Positions 1 to 10,051 of a DNA stretch of 64,000 nucleotides are shown piece by piece. How positions within the stretch are numbered: the stretch's first letter is position 1; each line of letters starts with the position of its first letter. Source of the stretch: Streptomyces sp. CBMA291. Its GTDB lineage: Bacteria > Actinomycetota > Actinomycetes > Streptomycetales > Streptomycetaceae. The notes under the pieces are model-generated. The model was not told the DNA's origin, made no database searches, and was given only the letters and a program-made list of their open reading frames with translations. Where the stretch lies: NCBI RefSeq assembly GCF_014596525.1, contig NZ_MSJP01000110.1, positions 1 through 64,000 of the forward strand, written 5' to 3'. Made by a program: the position numbers and the translations under genes.

Positions 1-695
1 CCTCCAGTCGACGCCCCCTGGTTCGCCTTCGAACGCGGGGTGGTACGCCGGGGACGGTAGGGAGACCGGGTGACGGGAAGGAGACCTGACGGGAGCATGA
101 CGGTGAACGTTGACGGGAACGCGCCGGGGCGGCGGACGAGGGCGGGGTCCGCGCCGAGGTCGAGCCCCGGCCCGGGATCCCCGGTCGGGGCACCTGGCGC
201 CTCCCGGCCCGTACGGGGTTCCCCGGGGTCGCCCGGGGGCGTACCGGGCGTACCCGTAGGGGATCCGTCGGGTACGTACGGGCCCGTGCCCGGACTTGTA
301 GGGGACCCGTTCGCCGGAACCTGACCCGTAGGGGATCCGTCCACCGGGCCCGGACCTGGGCCCTGACCCGTAGGGGATTCCCCCGCCGGAGCCGGACCCG
401 GACCCGGGCCCGTAGGGGACCTGTCCCCCGGAGGCGGCCGTCGTACCGGAATCCGCAGGATCGTCCCGCAGGAACAGCCCAGTTCAGGGTGGGGCCAGTC
501 GTCCTCGCGGCCGCAGGAGGAGCAGCGGACGGTGACCCATTCGTCCGACCAGTTCCGGCGGGTGATCGGTTCGGCCGGAGTGCCGGGCAGCAGGGGCGGC
601 GCGACCGGGTTTCCGCACGGGCAGGGATAGGCGGGAGCCGCGTACGACTGCGTCCGCAGGCACGCGGGGCAGCGCACCGGTACCGAATCACTCAC
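1..695 (-). CDS. Zinc-ribbon protein with Pro/Gly-rich repeat linker, 3' end cut by window edge
   Basis: This reading frame starts at a GTG at 695 with an AGGGGG ribosome site 8 bases upstream and stays open to the window edge. The first 85 residues carry four cysteine pairs (CPAC, CPCG, CSSC, CSCG) typical of a double zinc ribbon. After that comes a low-complexity linker in which the peptide GSPTG or a close variant recurs about five times. The DNA behind it is a recurring GTAGGGGATCC-like block roughly every 50 to 60 bases, always in this frame. I recall similar Streptomyces proteins with a C-terminal nuclease-like domain after such a linker. That domain would lie outside the window. Near position 60 a neighbouring frame reads more protein-like, so a frameshift inside the repeats is possible. 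Function is unknown. Confidence 0.65.
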   Translation of the reverse strand, partial: MSDSVPVRCPACLRTQSYAAPAYPCPCGNPVAPPLLPGTPAEPITRRNWSDEWVTVRCSSCGREDDWPHPELGCSCGTILRIPVRRPPPGDRSPTGPGPGPAPAGESPTGQGPGPGPVDGSPTGQVPANGSPTSPGTGPYVPDGSPTGTPGTPPGDPGEPRTGREAPGAPTGDPGPGLDLGADPALVRRPGAFPSTFTVMLPSGLLPVTRSPYRPRRTTPRSKANQGASTG

Positions 696-832
696 GGCCA
701 ACCCCCTGTCGTTCCGCCCCATCGTCCTCCCCGTGGGCCGTCGGAGGAGGGTGTTCGGCCACTTCCGTGACCCTGTCGGGGGTCGGAGTCGGGGCCTCTC
801 TTGACGGCTCTTCGAAGCCCCACCTACATTGC

Positions 833-868
833 TTCCGTATCGCAGAACAGTATTTCCGCATTACGGAA
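833..868 (+). promoter_or_regulatory. Tandem 15-bp inverted-repeat operator of gcl (putative AllR/IclR-type)
   Basis: Two 15-bp palindromes, TTCCGTATCGCAGAA (833-847) and TTCCGCATTACGGAA (854-868), lie with centres 21 bp apart, 71 bp before the gcl start. The same pair with identical spacing precedes hyi, aceB and allB. The TTCC-N7-GGAA form resembles operators of IclR-family proteins, and an IclR-family gene lies at 27886-28689. Binding by that protein is inferred. Confidence 0.7.
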
Positions 869-938
869 ACAAGTCGTCCGGGGTTCTTCGAGCCGACCGG
901 TGGGCTTGCATCCGCCCGGCCGAAGCAGGAGCACTCCC

Positions 939-2726
<1,788 letters not shown>

Positions 2727-2742
2727 CCGGCGGGCCCGTCAT

Positions 2743-2831
2743 GGGCCCGGCGAGGGGCCGACCGCCGCCCCCCGGTCGACGGCGGGGAGCCGGCCGCCGT
2801 CCACCCCCGGTCGGCGGCCCTCGCCGGGCCC
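2743..2831. terminator. Large inverted repeat between convergent genes (bidirectional terminator candidate)
   Basis: A perfect 14-bp inverted repeat, GGGCCCGGCGAGGG at 2743 and its complement ending at 2831, encloses further nested GC-rich inverted sequence. The motif CCCCGGTCGG recurs four times inside or just after it. It sits between gcl and the convergent regulator gene. No T-run is present, which is usual in Streptomyces. Confidence 0.5.
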
Positions 2832-2854
2832 GTCCCCGGTCGGCCCCGGCCGGC

Positions 2855-3841
2855 TCACCCCCGGTCGGCTCCCCGCCGGGCCCGTACGAGGACCTCGCCC
2901 GCCGCCGTCCAGCTGTAGAGGACCGAACGGCCCGCCCGGTCCCGCCGTACGAGACCGGCGTCGAGCAGCACCTTCAGATGCCGCCCCACCGAACCGAGGC
3001 CCTGCCCGGTGAGCGCCACCAACTGACTGGTGGACGTGGGAGATCCGAGCCGTATGAGGACCCCGGCGCGGGCCTTGCCGAGAAGCGCGCCCAGCGCCTC
3101 GGGCACCACGGGGCCCGTCGTGTCCGCCAGGGCGCCGGAGCACGCGTACACGATCGCGTGCCGCCGCGAGCCCTCCCAGGACACCCACCCCTGACGGGGT
3201 GTCACCGGGACGAAGAGGAGCCGTCCTCCGTCGATCCTCCGGGGCGGATACGCCCGGGGGTTGACCTGGAGGCGTCCGTCGCCCAGCCAGCGCAGCTTCC
3301 CTGGTTGCAGCTCGTCGAGTGCCGCCGCCCAGCCGTCCCGGGCCAGGCGCGCGGTCCGCGCCACCACGTCGGCCTCCAGGATCCGGCGCCTGCGCTCCCA
3401 GTCGGGCAGCACCGTCTCCCGCCACACCCACTCCAGGACACCCGCCATCCGCTGCGGCAGGTCCTTCTCCGACCGCAGCGGCTCTCCCACCCTGCCGCCC
3501 ACCGCCACCTCCAACTGGGCGACCGCGTCCGCTGGTTCGGCCTCCCGGACGGCCTCGACCTCCTCCTCGAAGGACCTGCCCGGCTCGCCCGTCGGCGTCG
3601 GGGTCACGAAGTCGGCGTTCCAGGTGGGCCCGAGGGCCGCCTTGACGAGGAGCCCGTCGAGCGGTTCGGCGGCGATCCGACGCCGGTAGGCGGGCAGCCG
3701 GGCGGTGAGCCAGGCGCGCTCGCCCGGATGGGCGGCCGACGCGTGGTGCAGCGTCTTCAGGGCGGCGATCGTCTCGGCGAGCGGCGAGACGACGAACCGG
3801 CACCCGGCCAGCGAATCCGTGCCGATCTGCCACCAGCCCAC
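2855..3841 (-). CDS. ArsR-type winged-helix regulator with DUF5937-like N-terminal domain
   Basis: The 328-residue protein begins at a GTG encoding GWWQIGTDSLAGCRFVVSPL, the conserved start of a Streptomyces family with an N-terminal DUF5937-type region. The frame extends upstream to 3985, but that extension is low in complexity and overlaps the divergent MFS start. Residues about 255-310 form the ArsR helix-turn-helix (STSQLVALTGQGLGSVGRHLKVLLDAGLV). No metal-binding cysteine motif is visible in the recognition helix, so it is probably not a metal sensor. It is divergently placed from the MFS transporter gene with about 140 bp between them, so control of that transporter is likely. The ligand is unknown. 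Confidence 0.85.
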   Translation of the reverse strand: MGWWQIGTDSLAGCRFVVSPLAETIAALKTLHHASAAHPGERAWLTARLPAYRRRIAAEPLDGLLVKAALGPTWNADFVTPTPTGEPGRSFEEEVEAVREAEPADAVAQLEVAVGGRVGEPLRSEKDLPQRMAGVLEWVWRETVLPDWERRRRILEADVVARTARLARDGWAAALDELQPGKLRWLGDGRLQVNPRAYPPRRIDGGRLLFVPVTPRQGWVSWEGSRRHAIVYACSGALADTTGPVVPEALGALLGKARAGVLIRLGSPTSTSQLVALTGQGLGSVGRHLKVLLDAGLVRRDRAGRSVLYSWTAAGEVLVRARRGADRG

Positions 3842-3983
3842 GCCGTCCGCCCGTCTTCGTGCCGTTGCCGCCACCCGAGGGCGGCCGTCCTCGCGCGGAG
3901 TCCGCCGGAGCCCCGCGCGCACGCCCTTTCGCGGGTGCGCGAAACAGTACCGGGCGCCGGGGGCCGGGCCGAGACTCCCCGGC

Positions 3984-5216
3984 ATGGCCCGTTACCGCGA
4001 TCTCTTCCGTACCCCCGAGTTCACCCCGCTCTTCCTCACCGGCGCCGCCCACAGCGCCGCCCAGACCGTCGCCGGTCTCGGGCTCGCCACGCTGGTGTAC
4101 CGCGTGACCGGCTCCCCGTTCCTCTCCGCTCTCGCCCTGTTCGGCCCCGCGCTCGCCCAGTTGGCCGGCGCGGTCACGCTGCTCTCGGCCGCCGACCGGC
4201 TCCCGCCGCGCGCCGCGCTCGGCGGGATCGCCCTCTTCTTCGCCGCGGCCACGGCCGTCCTCGCCGTCCCCGGGCTGCCGACCGGGGCGGTCTTTGCGAT
4301 CCTCTTCGCCGAGGGGCTCGCGGCTTCCCTCGGCGGCGGGGTGCGCTACGGGCTCCTCGACGAGATCCTGCCCCGCGCCTCCTATCCGCTGGGCCGCTCG
4401 ATCGTCAACATGGCCACGGGCGTCTGCCAGATCGCCGGATTCGCGACCGGCGGCCTCCTCGTCGTCCTGCTCTCGCCGCGCGGCGCGGTCCTGGCGGGCG
4501 CGGGCTGCTACCTGCTCGCCGCGCTCCTCGCACGCGGCGGGCTCGGCGCCCGGCCGCCGCGCGCCGGCGGCCGGGCGTCGGTCGCCGAGACCTGGCGCAC
4601 CAACCGGCGCCTCTGCTCCACCCCCGCCCTCCGCCGCTGCTATCTGGCCCTCTGGGTGCCCAACGGGCTGATCGTCGGCTGCGAGTCGCTGTTCGTGCCG
4701 TACGCCCCCGAGCGCGCCGGACTCCTCTTCGCCTGCGGCGCGTTCGGGATGCTGGTGGGGGACACCGCGGTGGGCCGCTTCGTGCCGACGCGGCTGCGCG
4801 GACGGCTCCGCTTCCCGCTCCAGGCGCTGCTCGCCGCCCCGTTCCCGCTGTTCGCGCTGGACCCGCCGCTGCCGCTCGCACTGGGCGCGGTGACGGTCTC
4901 GGCGATCGGGTACGGGGCGAGCCTGCTGCACCAGGAACGGCTGATGGCCCTGGTGCCGGAGGAACTGAGCGGTCACGCGCTCGGGCTGCACGCCTCGGGG
5001 ATGCTCGCCTTCCAGGGAGTGAGCGCGGCCCTGGCCGGGGCGCTCGCCCAACTCGCCTCGCCCCGCACGGGGATGACCCTCCTCGCGGTCGCCTCCCTGG
5101 CGGTGACGTACGTCCTGGCGCGGGCGGACGCGGGCGGAGGGCCGGTCGGCGCGGGGCCCGCCGACGCGGGGCCCGCCGACGCGGGGCCGGTCGACGCGGA
5201 GTCCGGGCGGGGGTGA
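3984..5216 (+). CDS. MFS-family transporter
   Basis: A 410-residue, very hydrophobic protein with about 10 to 12 predicted membrane segments and the MFS layout. It begins MARYRDLFRTPEFTPLF, typical of actinobacterial MFS efflux proteins next to ArsR/DUF5937 regulators. The ATG at 3984 is used because upstream codons run into the divergent regulator's promoter. The C-terminus ends in an Ala/Gly/Pro/Asp repeat (ADAGP repeated) made by a 15-base DNA repeat. The substrate cannot be told from the sequence. The divergent regulator is its likely repressor. Confidence 0.85.
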   Translation: MARYRDLFRTPEFTPLFLTGAAHSAAQTVAGLGLATLVYRVTGSPFLSALALFGPALAQLAGAVTLLSAADRLPPRAALGGIALFFAAATAVLAVPGLPTGAVFAILFAEGLAASLGGGVRYGLLDEILPRASYPLGRSIVNMATGVCQIAGFATGGLLVVLLSPRGAVLAGAGCYLLAALLARGGLGARPPRAGGRASVAETWRTNRRLCSTPALRRCYLALWVPNGLIVGCESLFVPYAPERAGLLFACGAFGMLVGDTAVGRFVPTRLRGRLRFPLQALLAAPFPLFALDPPLPLALGAVTVSAIGYGASLLHQERLMALVPEELSGHALGLHASGMLAFQGVSAALAGALAQLASPRTGMTLLAVASLAVTYVLARADAGGGPVGAGPADAGPADAGPVDAESGRG

Positions 5217-5634
5217 GGCCAACGCGCAGACGGCCGCGCACGGAGGGAAGCGCGTCCGGGAGTGCGGGGTGCGCGGGGCGGGACGGAGGCGCGCACGCGG
5301 AAAGAGCGCGGGGCCAGGGACCGTATACCTGGTTCCGCACTCTTTCCTCGGTGGCCGCCCGGCGGCACGGGGTCGGCGTGACAGGAGTCCATGCCGCCGG
5401 GCGGAGTCTCGGGGGGCGTGGGGACCGCGGCGGCACCGACGGGCGATCGGCACCTGCCTCCCTCGGGTCGGGAAGAAGGGGCCTCGCGTCCTTACCACCG
5501 CACTGGCTCGGAGCCACCGCGGTCCTCATGCTGTCCGGAGCACCGGCCACCCCTCATTCGGGCCGGTGTGCCGGACCGCGTACGGCGGGGACCTCCCGTC
5601 ACCTGCCGTACGCCGTCTGGGTGATGCCGTCCGC
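5217..5634. other. Intergenic stretch, no gene seen
   Basis: These 418 bases lie between the convergent MFS and catalase genes. Open frames here have no recognisable domain or codon pattern of their own, and no clear terminator hairpin or RNA gene was found. Confidence 0.5.
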
Positions 5635-7092
5635 TCAGTCCTCGCGCAGGGCGCGGACGGCCGAGGCCACGCGCTTGCCGTACTCCGGGTCGGCGGCGGC
5701 GAAGTGCGCGAGGTTCCTCTCGATGACGTCCTCGCGGGACACCTGGGACAGACCGCCGGCGATGTTGGCGACCAGACGGCCCTTCTCGTCCTCGGACATG
5801 AGCCGGTACAGCTCGCCCGCCTGGAAGAAGTCGTCGTCCTTGGTGTGCTGCGGGGCCGCGTGGGTGCCGGTCCAGCCGTGGATCGCGAGCGGGGCGGAGA
5901 GCGCCGTGTCCGTCTGGGCCGGGCCCCGGTGCGAGTTGGGCTCGTAGTTCTTGTCGTGGCGCGAGCCGTTGCGGGTGGCCATGAGACCGTCCCGGCCGTA
6001 GTTCTCCGCCACGGTGGCCTTGGGGGCGTTCACCGGGAGCTGGGTGTGGTTGACGCCGAGGCGGTAGCGGTGGGCGTCGGCGTAGGCGAACAGGCGCCCC
6101 TGGAGCATCTTGTCCGGCGAGGGGCCGATGCCGGGGACGAAGTTGTTCGGGGAGAACGCGGCCTGCTCGACCTCGGCGAAGACGTTGTCCGGATTGCGGT
6201 CGAGGACCAGCCGGCCCACGCGCTGGAGCGGGTAGTCGGCGTGCGGCCACACCTTGGTGAGGTCGAAGGGGTTGAACCGGTACTCCGCGGCCTCGGCGGC
6301 GGGCATCACCTGGACGTAGAGGGTCCAGGAGGGGTTCACGCCGCGCTCGATGGACTGGAGCAGATCGGTCTGGTGCGAGGAGGCGTCCTTGCCGACGAGT
6401 TCGGCCGCCTGCTCGGCGGAGAGGCAGCGGACGCCCTGGTTCGTCTTGAAGTGGTACTTGACGAAGAAGGCCTCGCCCGCCTCGTTGGTCCACTGGTAGG
6501 TGTGGGAGCCGTAGCCGTTCATATGACGGTACGAGGCCGGGATGCCCCGGTCGCCCATGAGCCAGGTGACCTGGTGGGTGGCCTCGGGGGCGTGCGCCCA
6601 GAAGTCCCAGACGTTGTCCGGCTCCTGCCTGCCCGTGAAGGGGTCGCGCTTCTGTGAGTGGATGAAGTCGGGGAACTTGATCGGGTCCTTGATGAAGAAC
6701 ACCGGGGTGTTGTTGCCGACGAGGTCGTAATTGCCCTCCTCGGTGTAGAACTTCAGGGCGAAACCGCGCGGGTCGCGGACCGCGTCCGCGCCGCCGAGCG
6801 AGTCGGCCACGGTGGAGAAACGGACGAACGTCTCGGTCCGCTTGCCGACCGCGCCGAGGAAGTGCGCCTTGGTGTACGCGGTGACGTCGTCGGTCACCTC
6901 GAAGAAGCCGTACGCGCCGGAGCCGCGGGCGTGGACCACGCGCTCCGGGATCCGCTCACGGTTGAAGCGCGCGAGCTTCTCGAACAGGTGCTGGTCCTGG
7001 AGGAGGAGAGGGCCACCGACGCCGGCGGTGGCGGAGTTCTGGTTGTCGGCGACGGGGGCGCCGGACTCGGTCGTAAGCACGCGCTTCGACAT
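5635..7092 (-). CDS. katA: Monofunctional haem catalase
   Basis: The 485-residue enzyme converts hydrogen peroxide to water and oxygen. The start ATG at 7092 follows a GGAAGG site. The distal histidine lies in RVVHARGSGAYGFFE near residue 55, and the distal Asn in the NYDLVGNNTPVFF segment. The proximal haem tyrosine is in RLFAYADAHRYRLG. The length fits a small-subunit (clade 3) catalase. It is read in the same direction as glxR and hyi. Its promoter carries a palindrome almost identical to one before uraD, the first gene of the urate oxidase operon. Urate oxidase releases hydrogen peroxide, so co-expression would make sense. The symbol is generic; which Streptomyces paralogue it is was not determined. 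Confidence 0.95.
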   Translation of the reverse strand: MSKRVLTTESGAPVADNQNSATAGVGGPLLLQDQHLFEKLARFNRERIPERVVHARGSGAYGFFEVTDDVTAYTKAHFLGAVGKRTETFVRFSTVADSLGGADAVRDPRGFALKFYTEEGNYDLVGNNTPVFFIKDPIKFPDFIHSQKRDPFTGRQEPDNVWDFWAHAPEATHQVTWLMGDRGIPASYRHMNGYGSHTYQWTNEAGEAFFVKYHFKTNQGVRCLSAEQAAELVGKDASSHQTDLLQSIERGVNPSWTLYVQVMPAAEAAEYRFNPFDLTKVWPHADYPLQRVGRLVLDRNPDNVFAEVEQAAFSPNNFVPGIGPSPDKMLQGRLFAYADAHRYRLGVNHTQLPVNAPKATVAENYGRDGLMATRNGSRHDKNYEPNSHRGPAQTDTALSAPLAIHGWTGTHAAPQHTKDDDFFQAGELYRLMSEDEKGRLVANIAGGLSQVSREDVIERNLAHFAAADPEYGKRVASAVRALRED

Positions 7093-7152
7093 CGTGACCT
7101 TCCGTACGGGAGCTCTGCTGAGATCCGTGGAGCCTAGGTTCGGCTCGAACAA

Positions 7153-7173
7153 GACGTCAACAGTTTGTTGAAA
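7153..7173 (-). promoter_or_regulatory. TCAACA-N3-TGTTGA palindrome before catalase
   Basis: A perfect 6-3-6 inverted repeat, TCAACAGTTTGTTGA, lies at 7157-7171, 65 bp upstream of the catalase start. With flanking bases, 20 of 21 positions match the complement of the site before uraD at 9960-9980. The binding protein is unknown. Confidence 0.6.
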
Positions 7174-7283
7174 AGGGAGGTGGGGTGTTCCGGCCGGCGG
7201 CGACGCCTGGGCGCGACAGGACAGGTTGTCAGCGCCGCCGCCGGCCGGAAGTCGATGGCCCCGGCAGCCGCCGGGGGCGGGGG

Positions 7284-8174
7284 TCAGACCTGCGGGCCGG
7301 AGAGGCGCTCGACGGCGCGAAGCAGGGCCGAATGGTCGAGACCGCCGTCGCCCTGGGCGCGCAGCGAGGCGACCAGCTGGGCGACGACCGCGCCGACCGG
7401 GAGGGCGGCGCCGACGGTGCGGGCGGCCTCGGTGACGATGCCCATGTCCTTGTGGTGCAGATCGATCCGGAAGCCGGGCTTGAAGTCCCGGTTCAGGAAG
7501 TTGTCCTTCTTGCGGGTCAGCACGGTCGAACCGGCCAGTCCGCCGTTGAGGACATCGAGGGCCGCGTTCAGGTCCACGCCCGACTTCTCCAGGAAGACCA
7601 CGGCTTCGGCGCACGCCTGGATGTTGACCGCGACGATCAGCTGGTTGGCGGCCTTCACCGTCTGGCCCGAGCCGTGCGGACCGCACAGGACGATGGTCCT
7701 GCCCAGCGCCTCAAGGAGGGGAAGGGCCTCGTCGAAGTCGGCCCGCCTGCCGCCGACCATGATCGACAGAACGGCCTCGACGGCACCGGCCTCGCCTCCG
7801 GAGACCGGGGCGTCGAGGACGCGCAGGCCCTTCTCGGCGGCGTTCACGGCCAGATCGACCGAGGTCTGCGGGGTGATGGAGGACATGTCGACGATCAGGG
7901 CGCCGGGCCGGGCGTTCTCCAGGATGCCCTCGGGTCCGTAGGCGATCGCCTCGACCTGCGGGGAGGCGGGCACCATCGTGACGATGACGTCGGCGTCCCG
8001 GACGGCCTCGGCGATCGATCCGGCGACGGTGCCGCCCGCGGCGGCGAGCCGGTCTAGCTTGTCCTGCTCCAGGGTGTAGCCGGTGACCTGGTAGCCGGCC
8101 TTCAGCAGGTTCTCGGACATGGGGGAGCCCATGATGCCGAGGCCGATCCACGCGATCGTGGGAAGAGTGCTCAT
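7284..8174 (-). CDS. glxR: 2-hydroxy-3-oxopropionate (tartronate semialdehyde) reductase
   Basis: A beta-hydroxyacid dehydrogenase of 296 residues that reduces tartronate semialdehyde to glycerate with NAD(P)H. The N-terminal Rossmann motif is GLGIMGSPMSENLLKAGY. The family signature is DAPVSGGEAGA near residue 120, and the catalytic lysine lies in the GSGQTVKAANQL region near residue 170. It starts at the ATG at 8174, 77 bases after the hyi stop, and is probably transcribed with hyi from the promoter at 9119-9154. It handles the product of Gcl. Family assignment is firm; the exact substrate is inferred from the Gcl/Hyi context. Confidence 0.92.
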   Translation of the reverse strand: MSTLPTIAWIGLGIMGSPMSENLLKAGYQVTGYTLEQDKLDRLAAAGGTVAGSIAEAVRDADVIVTMVPASPQVEAIAYGPEGILENARPGALIVDMSSITPQTSVDLAVNAAEKGLRVLDAPVSGGEAGAVEAVLSIMVGGRRADFDEALPLLEALGRTIVLCGPHGSGQTVKAANQLIVAVNIQACAEAVVFLEKSGVDLNAALDVLNGGLAGSTVLTRKKDNFLNRDFKPGFRIDLHHKDMGIVTEAARTVGAALPVGAVVAQLVASLRAQGDGGLDHSALLRAVERLSGPQV

Positions 8175-8251
8175 GGTGAGGGTGCCTCTCGGGACGAGGG
8201 GGTACGGGAGGGGGCCGGACCGGGCGGCGGGTGCCGGTCCCGCGCCCCGGG

Positions 8252-9103
8252 TCAGTGGGCCGGGCGGTCCTCGGCCGGGAGCCAGTCGAAGGACGCGGCG
8301 GTGTCGGCGGCCTTGTACTCCAGGCCGATCCAGCCGTCGTAACCGGCCTTCCGCAGCTCGTCGAGGTACCGGCCGAGCGGCAGGTCGCCAGTGCCCGGCG
8401 CGCCCCGGCCCGGGTTGTCCGCGATCTGGACGTGGCCGGTCCTGTCGGCGTACTCCGCGATGATCCGGCCGACGTCCTCGCCGTTCATCGACAGGTGGTA
8501 GACGTCGAGGAGGAACCTGGCGTTGCCGAGGCCGGTGGCCGCGTTGACCCGGTCGACGACCTCGACGGTGGCCTCGGCGCTCACCAGCGGGTAGAGCGGC
8601 GACTCCGGCTCGTTGAGGGTCTCGACGAGGAGGATCGCACCGACGCGGTCGGCGGCGCGGGCGGCGAGCACCAGGTTCTCCAGGGCGAGCGCGTCCTGGA
8701 CCGCCGGGTCGACGCCCTCCACGCGGTTGCCGTAGAGCGCGTTGAGCGCGGTGCAGCCGACGGAGGCGGCGAAGTCGGCCGCGACCTCGATGTTGGCGCG
8801 GAAGCGGTCGGACTCCTCGCCGGGTACGGAGAGGGCGCCGCGATCGGGGCCGGGCAGCCGGCCGGCGTAGAAGTTCAGGCCCACCAGCCGGGTCCCGGCG
8901 TCGTCGAGGGCCTTCTTGAGGGCGTCGAGTTCGCTCTGCTCGGGGGTGGCGGTGTCGGTCCAGGGCCACCACAGCTCGACCGCCGTGAAACCGGCGGCGG
9001 CGGCCGCCGCCGGGCGTTCCAGGAGCGGAAGTTCGGTGAAGAGGATCGACAGGTTCACATCGAAGCGCTGGTCCGTGCCTGCGCCTACCGGGAAGCGGGC
9101 CAT
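8252..9103 (-). CDS. hyi: Hydroxypyruvate isomerase
   Basis: A TIM-barrel sugar-isomerase-like protein of 283 residues that interconverts hydroxypyruvate and tartronate semialdehyde. Features seen are FDVNLSILFTELPLLERPAAA at the N-terminus, the metal ligand region LLVETLNEPESP, LLDVYHLSMNGEDV and the final GLEYK strand. It is the first gene of the hyi-glxR unit and starts at the ATG at 9103. Only 16 bp upstream is the first of two 15-bp palindromes also found before gcl, aceB and allB. This supports shared control of the glyoxylate-to-glycerate branch. Confidence 0.93.
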   Translation of the reverse strand: MARFPVGAGTDQRFDVNLSILFTELPLLERPAAAAAAGFTAVELWWPWTDTATPEQSELDALKKALDDAGTRLVGLNFYAGRLPGPDRGALSVPGEESDRFRANIEVAADFAASVGCTALNALYGNRVEGVDPAVQDALALENLVLAARAADRVGAILLVETLNEPESPLYPLVSAEATVEVVDRVNAATGLGNARFLLDVYHLSMNGEDVGRIIAEYADRTGHVQIADNPGRGAPGTGDLPLGRYLDELRKAGYDGWIGLEYKAADTAASFDWLPAEDRPAH

Positions 9104-9118
9104 GAAGGGCGGCGCTCC

Positions 9119-9154
9119 TTCCGTATAGCGGAAGTTTGTTTCTGTCTGACGGAA
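9119..9154 (-). promoter_or_regulatory. Tandem 15-bp inverted-repeat operator of hyi-glxR
   Basis: TTCCGTATAGCGGAA (9119-9133) is a perfect palindrome outside its central base. TTCTGTCTGACGGAA (9140-9154) is its weaker partner. Centres are 21 bp apart, as at gcl, aceB and allB. Confidence 0.7.
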
Positions 9155-9240
9155 TGCTGCAAGGTGGGCGAGGCGCTTGTCAAGGGGTCCCCGCAGGTCC
9201 GGGGCTCCCCAGGGCTCGGGCGGGGCCGTAGCGTGGGGCC

Positions 9241-9513
9241 ATGGTGCGTTTGAGAGTGGAGTTCACGACCGAGCCGTTCGACCTCGACGAGGCCCCGGCG
9301 CACGCGGTCGTGGCCCGTGAGGTCATCCAGTCCGCCGAACTGGACGCGGTCGACGTCGGCCCCTTCGGCAACACGGCGGAAGGCGGCTCCGAGGAGGTCC
9401 TCGGCGCGGTCGGCGAGCTGCTGCGCCGCTCCCTGGCGGCCGGTGCCACCCGGGTCTCCCTCCAGGTCAACGTGATAGGCGGGGCCGACGAGGCGGGGGA
9501 GGCCGGGAAGTGA
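9241..9513 (+). CDS. Small protein resembling the MTH1187/thiamine-binding fold
   Basis: The 90-residue protein starts at the ATG at 9241. A TAGCGT hexamer lies about 7 bases before it, so the transcript may be leaderless. The central part reads GPFGNTAEGGSEEVLGAVGE and then GATRVSLQVNVIG. This resembles the pattern of MTH1187-like thiamine-binding proteins (a glycine/threonine turn, an EG pair, then a helix and a terminal strand). The resemblance is from memory only. It overlaps the next gene by 4 bases (GTGA) and the two are surely co-transcribed. It stands divergent to hyi. Role unknown. Confidence 0.7.
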   Translation: MVRLRVEFTTEPFDLDEAPAHAVVAREVIQSAELDAVDVGPFGNTAEGGSEEVLGAVGELLRRSLAAGATRVSLQVNVIGGADEAGEAGK

Positions 9514-9896
9514 GCGAACACCCGCTCGTCGCCGCCGTGAAGCCCCTGGCCGACGCCATGGGGGCCGAGCTGCTCGCCCCCGGAAGGGCGGAGGGCGACG
9601 ACGTGGTCCTGTCCTGGGAGGGGGAGGAGGTGCTCGCGGTACGGCTGCCGCAGCTGTCCGAATCCCTCGGTCGCATTCTGGCCGCGATGGAGCGCCGGCA
9701 CGGCAGGCCGCTGGCCGAGCTGGACCGCAAGGCCAAGCAGGAGGCGGTCCGGCTGCTGGAGGCGCGCGGCGCCTTCTCCGTACGCCATGGGGTGGAGACG
9801 GTCGCGGGGGCGCTGGGCGTCTCCCGTTTCACGATTTACAACTACCTCAACAGAGAGACCGCCCTGAACAGGGAAAAGGCCGCCAACGACGACTAG
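9510..9896 (+). CDS. DauR/YheO-type helix-turn-helix protein without PAS domain
   Basis: The 128-residue protein starts at a GTG overlapping the stop of the previous gene. Residues about 82-118 (LLEARGAFSVRHGVETVAGA followed by LGVSRFTIYNYLNR) match the C-terminal helix-turn-helix of the YheO/DauR family. In that family the motif reads as a girdle of Gly, Ala, Val and then SR-T-YNYL. The PAS-like sensor domain usual in YheO proteins is missing; the N-terminal 80 residues are instead short and acidic. It sits immediately before the uraD operon and is followed by a strong terminator. It is a candidate local regulator of purine genes, but nothing in the sequence proves that. Confidence 0.75.
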   Translation: MSEHPLVAAVKPLADAMGAELLAPGRAEGDDVVLSWEGEEVLAVRLPQLSESLGRILAAMERRHGRPLAELDRKAKQEAVRLLEARGAFSVRHGVETVAGALGVSRFTIYNYLNRETALNREKAANDD

Positions 9897-9915
9897 TTGG
9901 GCCTCTTGTGACGCG

Positions 9916-9948
9916 AGCCGCCGCCCGGATGTCGGGGCGGCGGCTTTT
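9916..9948 (+). terminator. Rho-independent terminator after the HTH gene
   Basis: A perfect 11-bp stem (AGCCGCCGCCC with its complement, 8-base loop) is followed by TTTT. It lies 20 bases after the stop at 9896 and insulates that gene from the uraD promoter. Confidence 0.85.
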
Positions 9949-9959
9949 GCGTGACCGAG

Positions 9960-9980
9960 TTTTCAACAAAGTGTTGACGT
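9960..9980 (+). promoter_or_regulatory. TCAACA-N3-TGTTGA palindrome before uraD
   Basis: The perfect inverted repeat TCAACAAAGTGTTGA is at 9962-9976, 76 bp upstream of the uraD start. With flanks it matches 20 of 21 bases of the catalase promoter site on the other strand. It is likely the operator of the uraD-uraH-urate oxidase operon. Confidence 0.6.
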
Positions 9981-10051
9981 CGTGTTGCGGAGGGCGTTAG
10001 CTATCCGCAGCCCGTCCGACGCACAGCGAAAAACAGCCACGGAGGCTTCCC

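Noticed and set aside
2741..5947. A 1068-codon plus-strand frame
   Set aside because: It spans the ArsR-type gene in antisense and the MFS gene in the wrong frame; no domain is recognisable.
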